Shown one piece after another: positions 22,478-35,407 of a stretch of 64,000 bases of DNA. A model generated the notes under the pieces. That model made no database searches, was not told the DNA's origin, and saw only the letters and a list, made by a program, of their open reading frames with translations. Source of the DNA: Durusdinium trenchii. Lineage: Eukaryota; Sar; Dinophyceae; Suessiales; Symbiodiniaceae. The translations under genes and the position numbers were made by a program. The DNA is taken from NCBI GenBank assembly GCA_963970005.1, contig CAXAMN010008502.1:197925-261924 (forward strand). The letters are read 5' to 3'. Position 1 is the stretch's first letter. Every line of letters begins with the position of its first letter.

Positions 22478-22680
22478 GTAAGTTGGTTGGTTGGTTGGTA
22501 GGTTCGTAGGTTGGTAGGGTGTTTGCTTGCTTGTTTTTTGTTTGTTTGGTTGATTGCGTGCTTGTTTGCTTGCTTGTCTGTTTGTTTGCTTGCTTGTTTG
22601 CTTGCTTGCTTGTTTGCTTGCTTGCTTGTTTGCTTGCTTGCTTGCTCGCTTGCTTGCTTGGTTGTTTGCTCGCTTGGCGG
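22478..22680. repeat. (GCTT/GGTT)n simple sequence, left tract
   Basis: A tetranucleotide-like array of TTGG, TTGC and TTGT words covers about 200 bases. It belongs to the same sequence family as 23350-24130 but is separated by about 185 bases of ordinary sequence plus a pyrimidine tract. Confidence 0.9.
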
Positions 22681-22864
22681 CGTGCAGGCTATCATCCTTG
22701 ACTGCACTGTCCTCTTCCGTGGCGGGTGCCGGAGATAATCAAGCATGAAAAAAGATGTTGACACACTTCACCGTCAAAAGGGCCAAAAAAGAAACGGCCA
22801 GCTGTCATCCGCAGAGCCACTGCAACGGCATGTTACAACGACGGGAGCTTCACCAGCAAACCAT

Positions 22865-23340
22865 GGTCTCCTCGTTCTCCTCTCCTCTCCTTCTCCTTTC
22901 CTTCTCTTCTCTTCTCCTTCTCCTTCTCCTTCTCTTCCTCTTCCCCTTCCCCTTCCTCTTCCTCTTCCTCTTCCTCTTCCTCTTCTCCTTCTCTTCTCTT
23001 CTCTTTTCTCCTCTCCTCTCGTCTCTTCTCTTCTCCTCTCCTCTCCTCTCCTCTTCTCTCCTCTCGTCTCTTCTCTTCTCTCCTCTCGTCTCTTCTTTTC
23101 TCTTCTCTTTTCTTCTCTTCTCTTCTCTTCTCTTCTCTTCTCTTCTTCTCTCTTCTTCTCCCCTCTCCTCTCTTCTCCTTCTCTTCTTCTTCTCTTGTCC
23201 TTCTCTTCGCCTCCTCCTTCGCTCCTTTTTCTTCCTCTCTTCTCCTCTACTTCTCTTGTTCTCTGGTCTTCTCTTCCCTTGTCTTCTCTAGGTTTCTCTG
23301 CTCTTCTCTGAGGTTCTCTTCTTCTTCTATTTTCTTTTCT
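22865..23340. repeat. Polypyrimidine tract (CTTCT/CTCCT words)
   Basis: About 475 bases are almost only C and T on the plus strand, with higher-order runs of CTCTTC, CTCCTCT and TTCTCTTC. The long open frames on both strands (Ser/Leu-rich or Arg/Glu-rich) are artefacts of this composition. Such a tract may adopt triplex or other non-B DNA. Confidence 0.9.
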
Positions 23341-23349
23341 TTGTGTGGG

Positions 23350-24130
23350 TTCTCTTGCTTGGTTGGTTGGTTGGTTGGTTGGTTGCTTGCTTGCTTGCTT
23401 GCTTGGTTGGTTGGTTGGTTGCTTGCTTGGTTGTTTGGTTGGCTGGTTGGCTGGTTGCCTGGTTGCCTGGTTGGCTGGTTGGCTGGTTGCTTGGTTGCTT
23501 GGTTGCTTGCTTGCTTGGTTGCTTGCGTGGTTGCTTGGTTGCTTGCGTGGTTGCGTGCTTGGTTGCTTGCTTGGTATCTTGCTTGGTTGCTTGCTTGCTT
23601 GCTTGCTTGGTTTCTGGGTTGGTTCCTTGGTTGGTGACTTGGTTGGTTTGCTTGGTTGCTTGGTTGCTTGGTTGCTAGCCTGCTTGCTTGCTTGCTTGGT
23701 TGGCTGGTTGGCTGGTTGGCTGGTTGGCTGGTTGCCTGGTTGGCTGGTTGGCTGGTTGCTTGGTTGCTTGGTTGCTTGGCTGCTTGGCTGCTTGGCTGCT
23801 TGCTTGCTCTCTTGCTTGCTTGCTTGCTTGCTTGGTTGCTTGGTTGCTTGGTTGCTTGGTTGCTTGGTTGCTTGCCTGCTTGCTTGCTCTCTTGCTTGCT
23901 TGCTTGCTTGCTTGCTTGGTTGCTTGGTTGCTTGGTTGCTTGGTTGCTTGGTTGCTTGGTTGCTCTCTTGGTTGCTCTCTTGCTTGCTCTCTTGCTTGCT
24001 CTCTTGCTTGCTTGGTTGCTTGGTTGCTCTCTTGCTTGCTTGCTTGCTTGCTTGCTTGCTCGCTTGGTTGCTTGCTGTGCTGTGCTTTGCTTTGCTTTGC
24101 TTTGCCTTGCTTTGCTTGGTTGGTTGGCAG
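23350..24130. repeat. (GCTT/GGTT)n simple sequence, right tract
   Basis: About 780 bases of alternating TTGGTTGC, GGCTGGTT and CTTGCTTG words, with a few CTCTC interruptions. The plus strand is nearly free of A and the minus strand nearly free of T, so strand asymmetry is extreme. Long Cys/Leu/Trp or Lys/Gln/Ser open frames here are not genes. Confidence 0.9.
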
Positions 24131-24139
24131 GTTGGCTGG

Positions 24140-25650
24140 CCTGATGGGGATTCTGCGCCATCCCTCTCCCCCCGAGTCGCCCGCGACGCCGGACGGGCCG
24201 GAGGGGTCGGAGGGGCGACACCTGGCGGTCGCTGCCGGAATCCTTCCGGTAAGAGAGGTACATGGCAGCCATGTCCTTGCACCGGGCAGGACGTGGCACC
24301 GCCAAAGGACGAAGAAAGAAGCTTGGCCATCACAGAGATCACAGTGTCTTTAGGTGTACAGAGATCCTGAACATCAGCTGCGTGGCCCGGGCTGAGGCGT
24401 CGTCTGACCGCCCCAAACCGGCGGCTCCTCGTCGGACTTCAGCACCGTCTCCAAGCAGGACTCTTGGCGACGAACATCCACCTCGGCCGCGGGACGCGTC
24501 TGACGAGGGTCCCAAACGCGCCAGACTCGTCGAGAGGGTCGTCTGGTGGTCGAGAGGCGATGGTATGGGTCGTCCCAGGGTTCAATGGGACTCACTGGAT
24601 GACCGAGTCGTCCCAGACCACATGCTACAGCTTGGCGCCGCTGCCACCTTGCCCGGCCACGTTGCTTTTCTTCCGGATCCCAATTCCAAAACCGACAAAG
24701 AACCGCAGAAAAGCGTGCGTCGGAACGGCGGATGGCACGCTTGTCGCACCCATCCCGCCTCCAGCGCCGATAAAGAATTGGAGAGCATCAAGAGCTTGTA
24801 CAACCTTGGGCCATAATTGGAGTATGCAGATGTGGTCTCAAGTCCCTAGCTCCCATGCGTTTGTTCACATGGTGCATGCTAGAAAAGCTGTCAGCCCATT
24901 TGAGAAGTGTATATTATATATGATATATGTATATATACAGTGTATATATATATATATGCATCATATTATATGATATGCATTATTGCAAAAAAGACTTGGA
25001 GCACTCCTAGCACCTTTCGTGGCATTGCCATCCACCCTCAGCTGCATCCCCCACATCCCCCGCTTCTTGACCCTTTCCCACCCCAAATGGCTGATGAATC
25101 TCCTGGTACATTCGGAAAAGCGCTCACTCCATGGGCTCTGTCTGCCAAACCCAGTCCGAGGGGCGCATGCTCCTGGGTGACGCGTGACAGCGAGGGCGCC
25201 AGGAAGTCCCGCAGCCGTAGCTGCGTTTCGGAGGCCTCCTGCGGTGCGGAGACAGGATCGGAGACGCAGGACATACATGATGTCCTAGACCACCAAACAG
25301 ATTCTCACTCAAGATTTGGAAGATGAAGCCTCCCCAAAAAGATCCGGGGACCGAGGGTTTTCCTGCGTCCCAGCTACTCGTAGCTTCTTACTAATAGCTA
25401 CTAGTTACTAGTAGCGCTTTCGTGCGTAGCCTACCTGCTTCTGGTCAAAATCAACGCCTTCCACTGTTTGGCCCCAGGCACCGATCGAAGGCGCAAGGAG
25501 GAGTCGATCAGCGCCTCCGGAGTCGAAGGCTCCGCGCCGATGGGGTACGTGGTGCGTCGGTACGTACGTGGTGCGTCGGTACGTGGGGTACGTGGTGCGT
25601 GTGGGGGTGGCAAAGGTCCAGAAATTGTTTAGTGCATCACCGCCCCTTTG
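24140..25650. other. CpG-rich patches and low-complexity; possible exons
   Basis: CpG-rich patches lie at 24160-24260, 24400-24600 and 25100-25290. On the minus strand 25230-25140 reads TQLRLRDFLAPSLSRVTQEH, a plausible exon possibly belonging to the Mrs2-like gene, but nothing ties them together. 24905-24985 is an AT dinucleotide-rich stretch. 25541-25610 contains about three copies of GTACGTGGTGCGTCG. 25380-25425 carries CTACTAGTAG words of the dispersed CTAG family. Confidence 0.4.
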
Positions 25651-25656
25651 CAGGGG

Positions 25657-26393
25657 GGGACCTCCTAATGTGTAACTTACATTTTCCTATGGCTTTGACC
25701 TTTAAAAATGTAATGTTACAAGTTTAAGGTAGACCGAGGGCGCACCTTACAATTGTAATATTACATCTTTAAGGTATGCATATGAGCCAACATGGGAACC
25801 TCCCCTTTCTTCAGCTTACATTTTTTAAGAAAATGTGAGTTACAGGCTGGGAGATAATATGTGCACTGAATGCATGAAAGGAAACAAAATGTAAGCTGAT
25901 GATGTGAAGCAAATGAAAAAGCGTGTGAAGGATTGCGATGTTGCGCGCAAAGTGGCAAGAAGCCACAGCATGTGTGAATATCATCCTTTACCTTTTTATT
26001 GCTTCTCTTCTACTCTACTGGAGAATGAATCCATGGACACGTGCCTGTTCTTCTGTCTCTCTCCTTTTCAAAATTACATTTGATCACCCCCCATCAAATT
26101 ATAGGATTTGAAGTGGGAGGGACCTCAGAAAATGTCCTCCCCCATCTGTTTTTTGGTACCGTTGTATGCTTATTGTCTCAGTCATTCCTGGGAATGTTAT
26201 GAATCTTACCTTGATATTCTCCCGTACAACGCCAAACCTTGGGGGGGGACCGTCGTTGACTGTAGTTCTAGAGATTCCGTAGGAACTCCTGGGGGGGTCC
26301 CCCCCCTCAACGTAATATCGATGTTTGCCTGGGGGGGGGTCAGCTTACATGTTTACCCTCCAAAAAAATGTAAGTTACACATTAAGAGGTCCC
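25657..26393. mobile_element. 737-bp element bounded by 29-bp inverted repeats
   Basis: The left end starts GGGACCTCCTAATGTGTAAC (25657-25685 in full). The right end, reverse complemented, is the same 29 bases with one mismatch (26365-26393). Between them are further copies of AGCTTACAT and TGTAAGTTAC words and palindromes of ACCTTTAA/TTTAAGGT. There is no transposase frame, so this would be a non-autonomous (MITE or foldback) element. No clear target-site duplication is visible, which leaves the ends provisional. Confidence 0.6.
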
Positions 26394-27591
26394 GCCCAGT
26401 TTTGAGGGTTAGGGGGGGTGATTTTAGGGCTAGATTCTTTGCAACTAAAAACGTATCCTATAGCAAAAATAAGGAGGGTTTTATTGATGGTGGGCCAAAA
26501 CATTCTAATGACTTTAATATTCTGGCAGGTGGTCTTCTCCAACATCATTCATCTGGAATCAAAACTAATGTAAGAATGATGTGGACAAAGGGACCATCAT
26601 GTTTTATTGAATTGTCATAGCTATAAAATCCCTTTTAAAAAATATAACACCAAAAAATAAGGTGACGTTGATTGTATGGCCCGAACCTTCCATGGGTCTT
26701 TGGGAGGTCTGCCTCTTCTAATACACACCCACATGTCACACACGACCTACCAACCTAAGTGGCTGTGCGTCATGGCACCGATATACGACCGACCGGGCAC
26801 GACCTACCCGGCCACACGTTCGGACGTGCGGACGACGCGGACTGGCGGACCACCCGGGTGGTCCAAGCAACAAACGCGGCGTTTGAAGCTTGGGCGGTGG
26901 GTCTTGACTCTTGATGTAGACTCTTGATTAGTAAACCCCCCATTTGAATCCACAAATCCTCTTCATAGGGGGGTGATCAATCAATAGTCTGCATTATTCT
27001 GTCTTTATATGGTGAAAAATGTTGCACCGCCAGTCTTTTCTTCCACCAACTCTGAATTGCAATGTCCAGTCTGAAGCTTGAACCCAAATGGGTTGCTTCT
27101 CTTTTGCCACTCAGATGGCCCGAAAATGCACCGATCAATTCTCTTAGATTTGTCTTCCTTGGCCCCGCTTCACACAGTCCAACCAATCGCTGTGCTCCAA
27201 AGGATGTGTCTAGTTCCCCGAATCAAGAGAACTACAGCTTACAGCCACCTTCCCTCCCGTCCTTCATTGATCTTTGGAACCCCATTGTGGTCGCATGTGC
27301 ACCAGCCCCATCAACAACACCCTGGAAGTGGAACACTTTGGCCCCTCATGCATGCACTTTCCTCTACACGTGGGGAGAACCCGCACGCTCCGCTTCGAGA
27401 ACCGTCCGAGGGAGAACCCGCCCTGCGATCGGCCCAGCGGCTGCCAAGCGCGTGAAGCGGTCCTGCAATACAAACGAGTCACTCAGGCAGTGAGTCCCCT
27501 CAGGGGCGACGAAGCTTTCCAGCTGGCCACTTCTATAGAGGGCAACTAGTTTGATTGTATTTGGACACATTATACTGCAAGCATCTGCAAC

Positions 27592-27818
27592 CTAAACTTG
27601 CTTTACTACTACACTTGCATTTTTGCCTTGCTGGGAGAGCAAGCGTGGTCCTACTTTCCGATAGTTCATGTCAGAATAGTCACCACCTCCAACACCTCCA
27701 ACACCAGCATTTCGTTGGAAGGTCGTGTCGGATTGCGTTGCAGCAATTGGACTGGCTGCAGCAGCATGGATCGGATAGTTCACGCCTTTGCCAGCGGATT
27801 TCCTTCTTCGCATTGGAG
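27592..27818 (-). CDS. Putative C-terminal exon, function unknown
   Basis: Behind a CATCCAG acceptor the minus strand reads PMRRRKSAGKGVNYPIHAAA, then AGVGGVGGGDYSDMNYRKVG and QQGKNASVVVKQV, and stops at 27594-27592. The mix of basic and Gly-rich segments, the single clean frame and the acceptor support a terminal exon. Another patch of similar quality (RGPDRTQEVLLDVFFRDVPS) lies upstream at about 27975-27905 on the same strand. Family not recognised. Confidence 0.35.
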
Positions 27819-30800
27819 CTGGATGGTGAGCGAAGTTGAACGAGTAGAGTGAGCGCAGTGAGTAGAGTGGCCCTTTTGACATGGGAATCCAACTGTTTTT
27901 TCACACAAGTGAAGGGACATCTCTGAAGAACACATCAAGAAGAACCTCTTGGGTCCGGTCAGGACCTCTGAACATGTCTGAACCAACCACCAAAAAACAG
28001 AGACAAACAAGCCTTACGCGGATTTGTCTCATCAAGACTGACCCCACCTTCGATTCTGCCCACCGTTTTGCTCGGACCATGGCAACACTTCTCCGCGACG
28101 GAAAACGCCGAATGTCTCTGGTCCTTCTTCTCGACGAAGCTTTCCTGCAGGAGCGAGAAAACACCGAAGAAGAAGGAATCCACGGAACGTGGTCACGTGG
28201 TACGTGAGAATCCATGTAGCTCTTTACAAATTCGCTGCGTTCGCAGAGTCCTTGTCACTTGCATGTGTCCAGTTCTTACGTTTGAAGTTTCAATATATTT
28301 CAATCAAAGGTGCACACGTACGACGGCACGCGTGGCAATGCTGACCCTAATATTCTCCTTGCGGCATCTTGCAGCTCTACTTGATTTCCAGATACTATAC
28401 GTACCCAGTACTGTCCAGCACCCTTCCGCCTCTTCCTTCCACACACCCCACCCTCCCTCTTCGGTTTCACCCCGATCGCATTCCGCTCGCTCCGTTTCGG
28501 CTCCACTCGCGTCCGAGCGTCACGCAGAGCCATCTCCAGCACTCGGAACTCGAAGGGCGGTCCCGGCGACGAAGGAGAGGCCAACTCCGTCTCCAGGCAC
28601 CTGCGGTCTCGTCGGGTTCCGAGTCAGGTCCGGTGGGACGGCCCGGCGGTCCCGTGGTGCCGGGGAAGTCAGGACGCGTCGAATTAAGGCTTTATGCCCC
28701 AGATGCAGAGGTTTTACCCATTCAAATGGATGTATTCATGGTTCATCAAGAGACGACAATGTCTACATGATGTTCTTTTGTGTTCGTTGCTTCCAATTGA
28801 GACCGCCCACTCTCCGTCGCACACTGGGCTGACATGTTGCACCATTTTTCATCGAAAGACAGAAGACGCAAAGGATGCGTTCATGCAAACGGACGTCCAC
28901 AAAGCTCCTACTCGACAAACACTCGCACGGAAACTAAGCTTGACAGACGGTCGATCAAGCATCACAAACAAAAGGCGACCATGTTGCCACCAGCGACGCT
29001 GGTGTTTCTTCCATGCGCGAAGAAGTGGTGAATCCACCGACCCCACCGGGGCGGTGTGTTCGAGGTGGCCGGGGCCCACGCTCTTTCCCCGGGACAGGTG
29101 GCTCCTCCGTGATCTCTCTCTCCTGTCTCCACCGGTCTTCCGGGCCGCCCGCGCCTGCTGAAGAGCTCCGCAGCCCGGCCGTTGCCCTCGTTGAGGATCA
29201 TCACCGAGTCGCTCCACACACATCCTGAGCAGAAAGCGGTCCCACCCGAGTCGGCCGGTCCGGCAGCTGCGAAGGGTGGGTCCGGGGGGCTCTGAGTGGC
29301 CATGAAGGAGCAAACAGTAGGGGGGTTGTCACGAGACCACACCACACACACGACAGAACCAGGCCTAGACGGAGGCGCCTAACCGGAGGTATACTGAAAT
29401 CTGCCCACAGCATGCAGCTGTGCAGAAAAGAAAGACTGCCAAGCAGGCCAGTATGTTCGATTCACCACGTGCACTTGCGCAACGGTGCACTTGGGCAACG
29501 GCCGGTGAAGGGAGGAAGTCGAAACATGAAGTAGTCCTGACATCCCAGGTTCCATGCAGGGTGGGGTTGAACCTGAACGAAAAGGAATCAGTATACAGAT
29601 TCTTGCTGGCCTCCTCTGGCCGAAAATGCAACTGTCTTCGGGTCCAGCATCTGCAACGTTGCAACTGGATGTGAGATCTTTTTTTGCGGTTGCGCTTGAT
29701 CGCAGAGTTGGAGTTGGTCCTCGGCAACCGCCCCTTATTCACCTCGATGCACCCCGCCCCCGAGCCCCCGAGAGGCTCCTGTCGGATGGACAAGTGGGCC
29801 CCTTTCGTCCCAAAGAGCCTCACATCTCGAGCCGTCAAACCTCGGTTTGGGAAGCGAAGGCGACAGGTGGGAAACCGGGCATAACGGTGGCGTTTGGACC
29901 TTGACAGCTTTAAGAATCCATCGAACTCCTAGTATAACAGTCTTCAGTGTTGGCGCGCCCAGGACGAATTGCTGCTTGCGAGCGCGAAAGTTGATTACTT
30001 GGGGCAAATGCATGGTACATCGTGCAAGATGGGTCTACAAACCACACCTAAATTAAGTTAAAATAATGTGTTGTGTGTTTCTGCCAAAACCAAGAACCTT
30101 GGTGCAAGTTGGTAAGTGTCTGAAGTGTTTAAACGATTGTGAGTAGGGATTCAGCTTGCAAACTTCGGCATGGAGTTGGTATATTGCCACTTTAGTAAAA
30201 TGCCTGTTCATATTAATATAAAGGACATTGCGAGTTCAAACCAACTGATACCAAAGTCAGTAGCTTTCGGTTAGCGCCTATGGGCATGCTAGTGGCTACT
30301 AAACAGTGCCTGCACAAGCAAATTGTCTTATTGAAGTAGGAACCGCCACAAATACGATTTCTGGGGGTTCGTCAAACTGCAAGGTTTCGGCCGGAACTTC
30401 ACCTTCTCCGATCCCTGTCAGCTTCGGCCCAGAAGCCAAAGAGCAACATCAGTTCTTTGGATGTGCCTGGCGTGAGGAGGGCAGTTCCTTCCGCGAAAAA
30501 AACAAAGACAGAACCAACAAAGATGGGTACACCATCTGTTTCCCACCCACGGAACCGCAAGTGTAAGAAGCACTCACCTCTGCTCACCCACCTTTCAAAG
30601 AGACGGCCACACGCGGTGGTTTCCCCTGCCCACACGGCGCCCCGCAGGGCGGGTGTGGTTTTCGTTTCTCGCCACGTCACCGGCCTTGCTTCTCTTCGAT
30701 CTTTCCATCTGCCCAGAAGAGCGTCAACCGGTGCATCCGGCTCGTGGCGATGCCCCGCGGCCCGATGAAAGGCGTGCGGGTCGCCCAAGGCCGGGCCCGG

Positions 30801-33800
30801 AAGCGCGACCAAGAGGCCCGGGGTCGCCATGGCATCAGGCGGCCGTTTGGGCGGGCGGAAAGGCGCGAAGTCGCTTCCCGGTGTGGGTTGTTCTTCCACT
30901 CTCATCGAGCAAGATGAAGCATGTGAAAAATGTTCTTTGAGTTTAGCACGAAGCAGCCCCGTGTTGCATAGATGGCCCAGATGGCTTGATTGCTTGGCAA
31001 GCACCGAGCAAAGGTGTCCATTCCGTAGGTTCCCCAAATGTCTCGAGTCTCAACAATAGAGTTTAATGTCTGTATGCAACGCGATGCAACCAAACCTGTC
31101 GATCCTGTCTTGCTGATTCTTGGACCTGTCAGTCTAGGACATTCAGACGGTTCTGAAAGTGGGCGACGAAGTGCGCTTCACGCAACTTCACGGAACTTCC
31201 GCGTGTTGGTCAGCAAACTGTTGGCCTAGTTGGGTCTACGACGTCGAGTGATCTGAGTCGGTTCATGTCGGTTCGGTTCTCGTACCAATCGACTCATTTC
31301 TCAGTCTTATGTGTCAAAAAACCTTTCATGACAAGCTGCTCTAGACTCTAGACTCTATATATTACGAGTACTTGTCTGAATCTGTCCAAGTAATCTCCCT
31401 CCATGTCATCTCACCCCGCTGTTCTCTCCGTCAAGCCCCGCTCCTGCTTCACCCAATCCCAAAGGTGCAGCCGGTTGATGCGCACAAACCTTGACTCTTG
31501 ACAGGACTGGGGGGCCCTCCCTCTTATGAATGGCAAGGAAAACGACACGACAGTGACACTGTACAATGCGACACGCTTGGCGTGGAGTATGAGTTATAAA
31601 CTTCCTGTGCAAGGAAAACGATCCTCCCAAGTGACACCCAGTCAGCAAACACCTTTCGGTTGCTTCTGCATCAAGCGGGGAAGAAGAATATGCCCACATC
31701 TTGACAATCTGCCCCTTCCTCACATCTAAAATGGAACTCTGCAGGTAGCACCGGATCCGGGGAACAGCTACATGTGTGAAACGCGCTTCAAAACGAACGC
31801 AACCAAATTCCTTGTGCCATGTTTTTTTGGCTGAAATCAACCTGCGATCACCTGTGTGGATGATAGATCGCAAGCCTAAAAATTAATCATAAGGGATCAC
31901 AAACCCGGAAAAAAGGAGCCCCAAAAAAGGGAATGAACCAACTGCATTTTGGCCGCCCACTGCACCACGGCCCCGCGCCCAGGTGATCCAAACCACCGCA
32001 TCCGCATCCGCGCCGCGCCGCGCCGCTCCGGGGCTTCCCGGGCTCGCAGCGCTTCTCGAGCACCGTGACGGCTCTGGCGACGTGGAATTCACGGGGACGT
32101 TTGTTGCGCGGCGGCGTGGCCGGCGGGGCGGGGAGGGAGGGGAGAACAACGGATTCAACGAAGAAAGTGGTTGTTATGTTTGGGTTGGGATTTGGATGGG
32201 TCTTTTTGTTGGACTTGCCCCAACAATGGGCTGGGGACACAATTGACAAGTGACCTTGGAATGTTTCAGTGTCCGAGTATCCCTTTTGGGAGAGTTGAGT
32301 GAGACAAATGAAGGAAAGAAGGAACTGAAAGGTTGCTTCAGTGACAGGGTATGGAAAAGGTTGTTTCGAAGCAAAGCACAGCTTGGTAATGAACAGGGTT
32401 GCTTTGTGTCGTTGCACCCACCCACGGTCCCCCCAACTTCCAGGCGGCTGCCCAAAGCATCCACAACAAAGAAAACGCCTACCCATCATTGGATTGGTTT
32501 AAGGAAAAATGCTAAAGGAAACCATGGCTTTCACGCCCAAAACGATGGGTTTCTTCCTGTTGATGTTCCCTTAAACCAATCCTGGGATACCGCCCAACCC
32601 CAGCACTTGTCGCCCAGCTGGTCTGCTTGTTCCAAGTCACGCGCCGGCCAGCTTCAGCTGCAACGCAATGCGAAGCCCGACCTGGGCTCCGCCAGGGAGT
32701 GTGGCGAGTTCAACTCGAAAACGTCACTGGAAACACAGAAACGGGAATCTATACTGGAGTCGGTAGAACTAGGGAGCATGAGGGTTCGAGCAAAACGGAG
32801 CTTCCTCAAAACGACGTGGGGATTGACACATGGCCGTTTTCGCTGTGGTGTCCAACTCCCCAATGACTCAATCCTCACTTTGACTGGTGGTTGAGTGTCC
32901 ACTCCAGCCCAAAGCCACTGGGAACCCAAGCTGGCCCAGCACCCACCTCAGCACCCAAGGAGGCACGGCTTGTCAGGCATGTCAATCAAGCAGTCTGGTG
33001 GGATGCCCTTGCACTCTGAAAACACACGAAACCACACTGGCCGCTAGGCAGTCGTGGATGCAGCAGCTAGGAACTCCACCACAGCAAGAGACTTTCCTGG
33101 CTAGAAGAGTCATTGGCATGGGTCACGAGTCACAAGGCCTCATGATAGCAGACTCCATATTCGTGCACGAGACCCCGATTGGATCAAGAGTAGGGATTTC
33201 TTCTCCTTTGCACAACCAAGCTGAGCAGTTGGTGGTCAGAAGAGGTCAAAAGCTGACCTTGCAACATGCCGCCAGGATCAATCAGCTCGCGGAAGGCTGA
33301 AGTCTTGGAGCCAGCAACAAGCTCCCAGCTTTAAAACTTTAGTTGAGCAACTCCAGGAGACTTGTCTTGCAGGGAGAACCCTTATCCCCCCTCCGGTCCT
33401 TGAAGCGGCTTGGCCTCGGACAGCGCGGGCGGGCCACTCATTCATTCACAGGTGGTGCGGGCTGACCAATCATCGTGCCACCGGGTGGCCTGGACCTCCA
33501 CCGGCTGGGCCACCGGGCTTGATGGTCCTCCTTCTTCACTTGAGCATCAAGCAACTGCCACACCTGCGATGCCCGGATGCCGAAGTCGATGTTTTGGATG
33601 CGAAGGAACTCGACCTTGCCATCTGACTCAGAACTCTCCGTGGTGCGGCAACTTCTACCAAGAGGTGGTCAGTGGGCAATCTACATGTTGAGGAGGTCGT
33701 TTAGAAAAAAGGGTGGTCCAGAGGCCGCAGCGCAGGGTGTCATCTCGCGTCATCACCAGATCCGGGCCAAGAGCTTTCAATTATGTCCAAGTCTTTTTCA

Positions 33801-34789
33801 AGTGGAATTATTTTAAAGGGCTTCCATCGCTCTTCTTCAAGTCACGTCTGACCATCACCAACACTCCCAATCCAAAGGACTCCAAAAAGGAACACCAAAT
33901 TCGCATCCCACAGCCTGCTGGGCTTTCCAGGGAAGGCCAGGCCTTTGGCCGTTTCGTTTTTCTGCTTCGTTCGGCTGTGCATTGGAACACGGAGACCCAC
34001 CAAACAATGTTAATTTTGGGTGTAGGTCGTTTCTCGCACAAGGATACATGCAATGGCTTCCCTCAGCAAAGGGTTTTTTGGTGGACATAATTAGACAAAG
34101 CCTCAGCCACGCTGCAAGTACACTGTACAATGCAAAAACCAAGAACAAAGTTCTACCAACAACACTTGAAAAAATCAAGAATTGTATGGAATTGTATTTT
34201 GGCACAACAGGACGCCATGCCACTTTCAAAATATCTGTAGGGCGTCGACTCTGGTGAAAGTATAGCCAAAGCCTATTTGCAACGCTCCGGGAGTCGTCTC
34301 GAGGCGACGTAGTGCTCCCCAATCATCGGTGTGAGTCTCAGGCTATGTTTGCTCTTCGCAAAGGTCTTTGAGGAGTCTCCCTAGCAGACATTGGACTTTT
34401 CTTTTGAGAAGACACCGAAGCCCGAAGCGCAGAAGATCGACCACAAACCCTCCCAACAGGAGCTCGGACAAGCTCCTGATCTTTTGGTATGGCAGGACCT
34501 GCGCCGATGGTCCCAAGTGTGTTTTTTGTCTCAAATCATGGTGTGCCAAGTACCGTTGCAAAAATATATATATATATAAAAAACCATCACTGTGTGGCTA
34601 TGCTCCTCGGGGCTCTTGTGCGGTTCTGTGGGTCAGGCAGCGGCCAGTCACGGCACGGGCAGGGCCATGGCCGTGCTTCCCTTGTTGTCTTTTGATGGCA
34701 CAGGTTGACAGGTGGTCATGTTTGGAAAAATAACCTTCCGCATGTCTTCCCAACAAACGGCAGGCGTCTTGAGGCGAGGACATGCGAGG

Positions 34790-34930
34790 ACTACTATTAG
34801 CAACTGCAATGGAAGCTTCCCGCACACGAAAGGCAACACCCCTGCTTCCAACCTCCTTGCCATGAACCTTGCCGCTTTCTTCCTGGCAACTCGTTCGCCC
34901 ACTCTCGATGGGGCGTCGCGGCGTGGCTCC
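34790..34930 (-). CDS. Putative internal exon, function unknown
   Basis: The minus strand reads SRVGERVARKKAARFMARRL, then EAGVLPFVCGKLPLQLL, a basic amphipathic stretch followed by a hydrophobic one, without repeats. Splice boundaries are not firm and no family is recognised. Confidence 0.3.
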
Positions 34931-35269
34931 GAAAAGTGCCCAGAAATGTGTTGCCCCAAAAGCCTGGCTGGCTGGTTGAAGAAACATGTGAACTCTACAC
35001 GACCATGTGAACTCTACACGACAAGATGATCTTCGAATACCATCTCTCTTTTGCATGGGTTTCGTACCAACGGCCGACAAAGTGGCTCCTACCGCAACTA
35101 GCAAAGGCCCCGGAGCATCAAGCCGCCATGACATCTACAAACTGTTCAAGAAGGTATCAACGTTCGGTGGCAGAAACCATTGCAAAAAAGCTGCATCACT
35201 CCCCAAGACATCCCACGACCATGCTGGCAACGGCGTTGCAACAGCTCGTCAGGCGTTGCAACTGCCTCA

Positions 35270-35407
35270 CTCCCCGCCGCGGTTCGGTGGCTCCTCGTGG
35301 AGCTCCACGCACTTCAACAAGTAGCGGAAGCCTCTGTGTCGCTCCGGAGAGACAAGGAGCACGTCTGGGTGGAGGAACTCAAAGGGTTTCGGGTATGTGA
35401 TCCAGCC
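35270..35407 (-). CDS. Putative internal exon, function unknown
   Basis: After a CTAATAG acceptor the minus strand reads WITYPKPFEFLHPDVLLVSP, then ERHRGFRYLLKCVELHEEP. The texture is that of a folded globular protein, and an upstream patch (ALKHFLDARSVSAIAEG, about 35555-35500) lies on the same strand. No family recognised. Confidence 0.35.

Noticed and set aside
22774..24342. 522-codon minus-strand and several 160-340-codon plus-strand open frames
   Set aside because: They lie entirely in polypyrimidine and TTGG/TTGC simple sequence and translate to Lys/Gln/Ser, Arg/Glu or Cys/Leu/Trp low complexity. Strand-asymmetric composition removes stop codons by chance.
30399..32894. 200-214-codon open frames on both strands
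   Set aside because: High GC with several frames open at once and no conserved motif; a small exon may hide inside, but the full frames are not credible.
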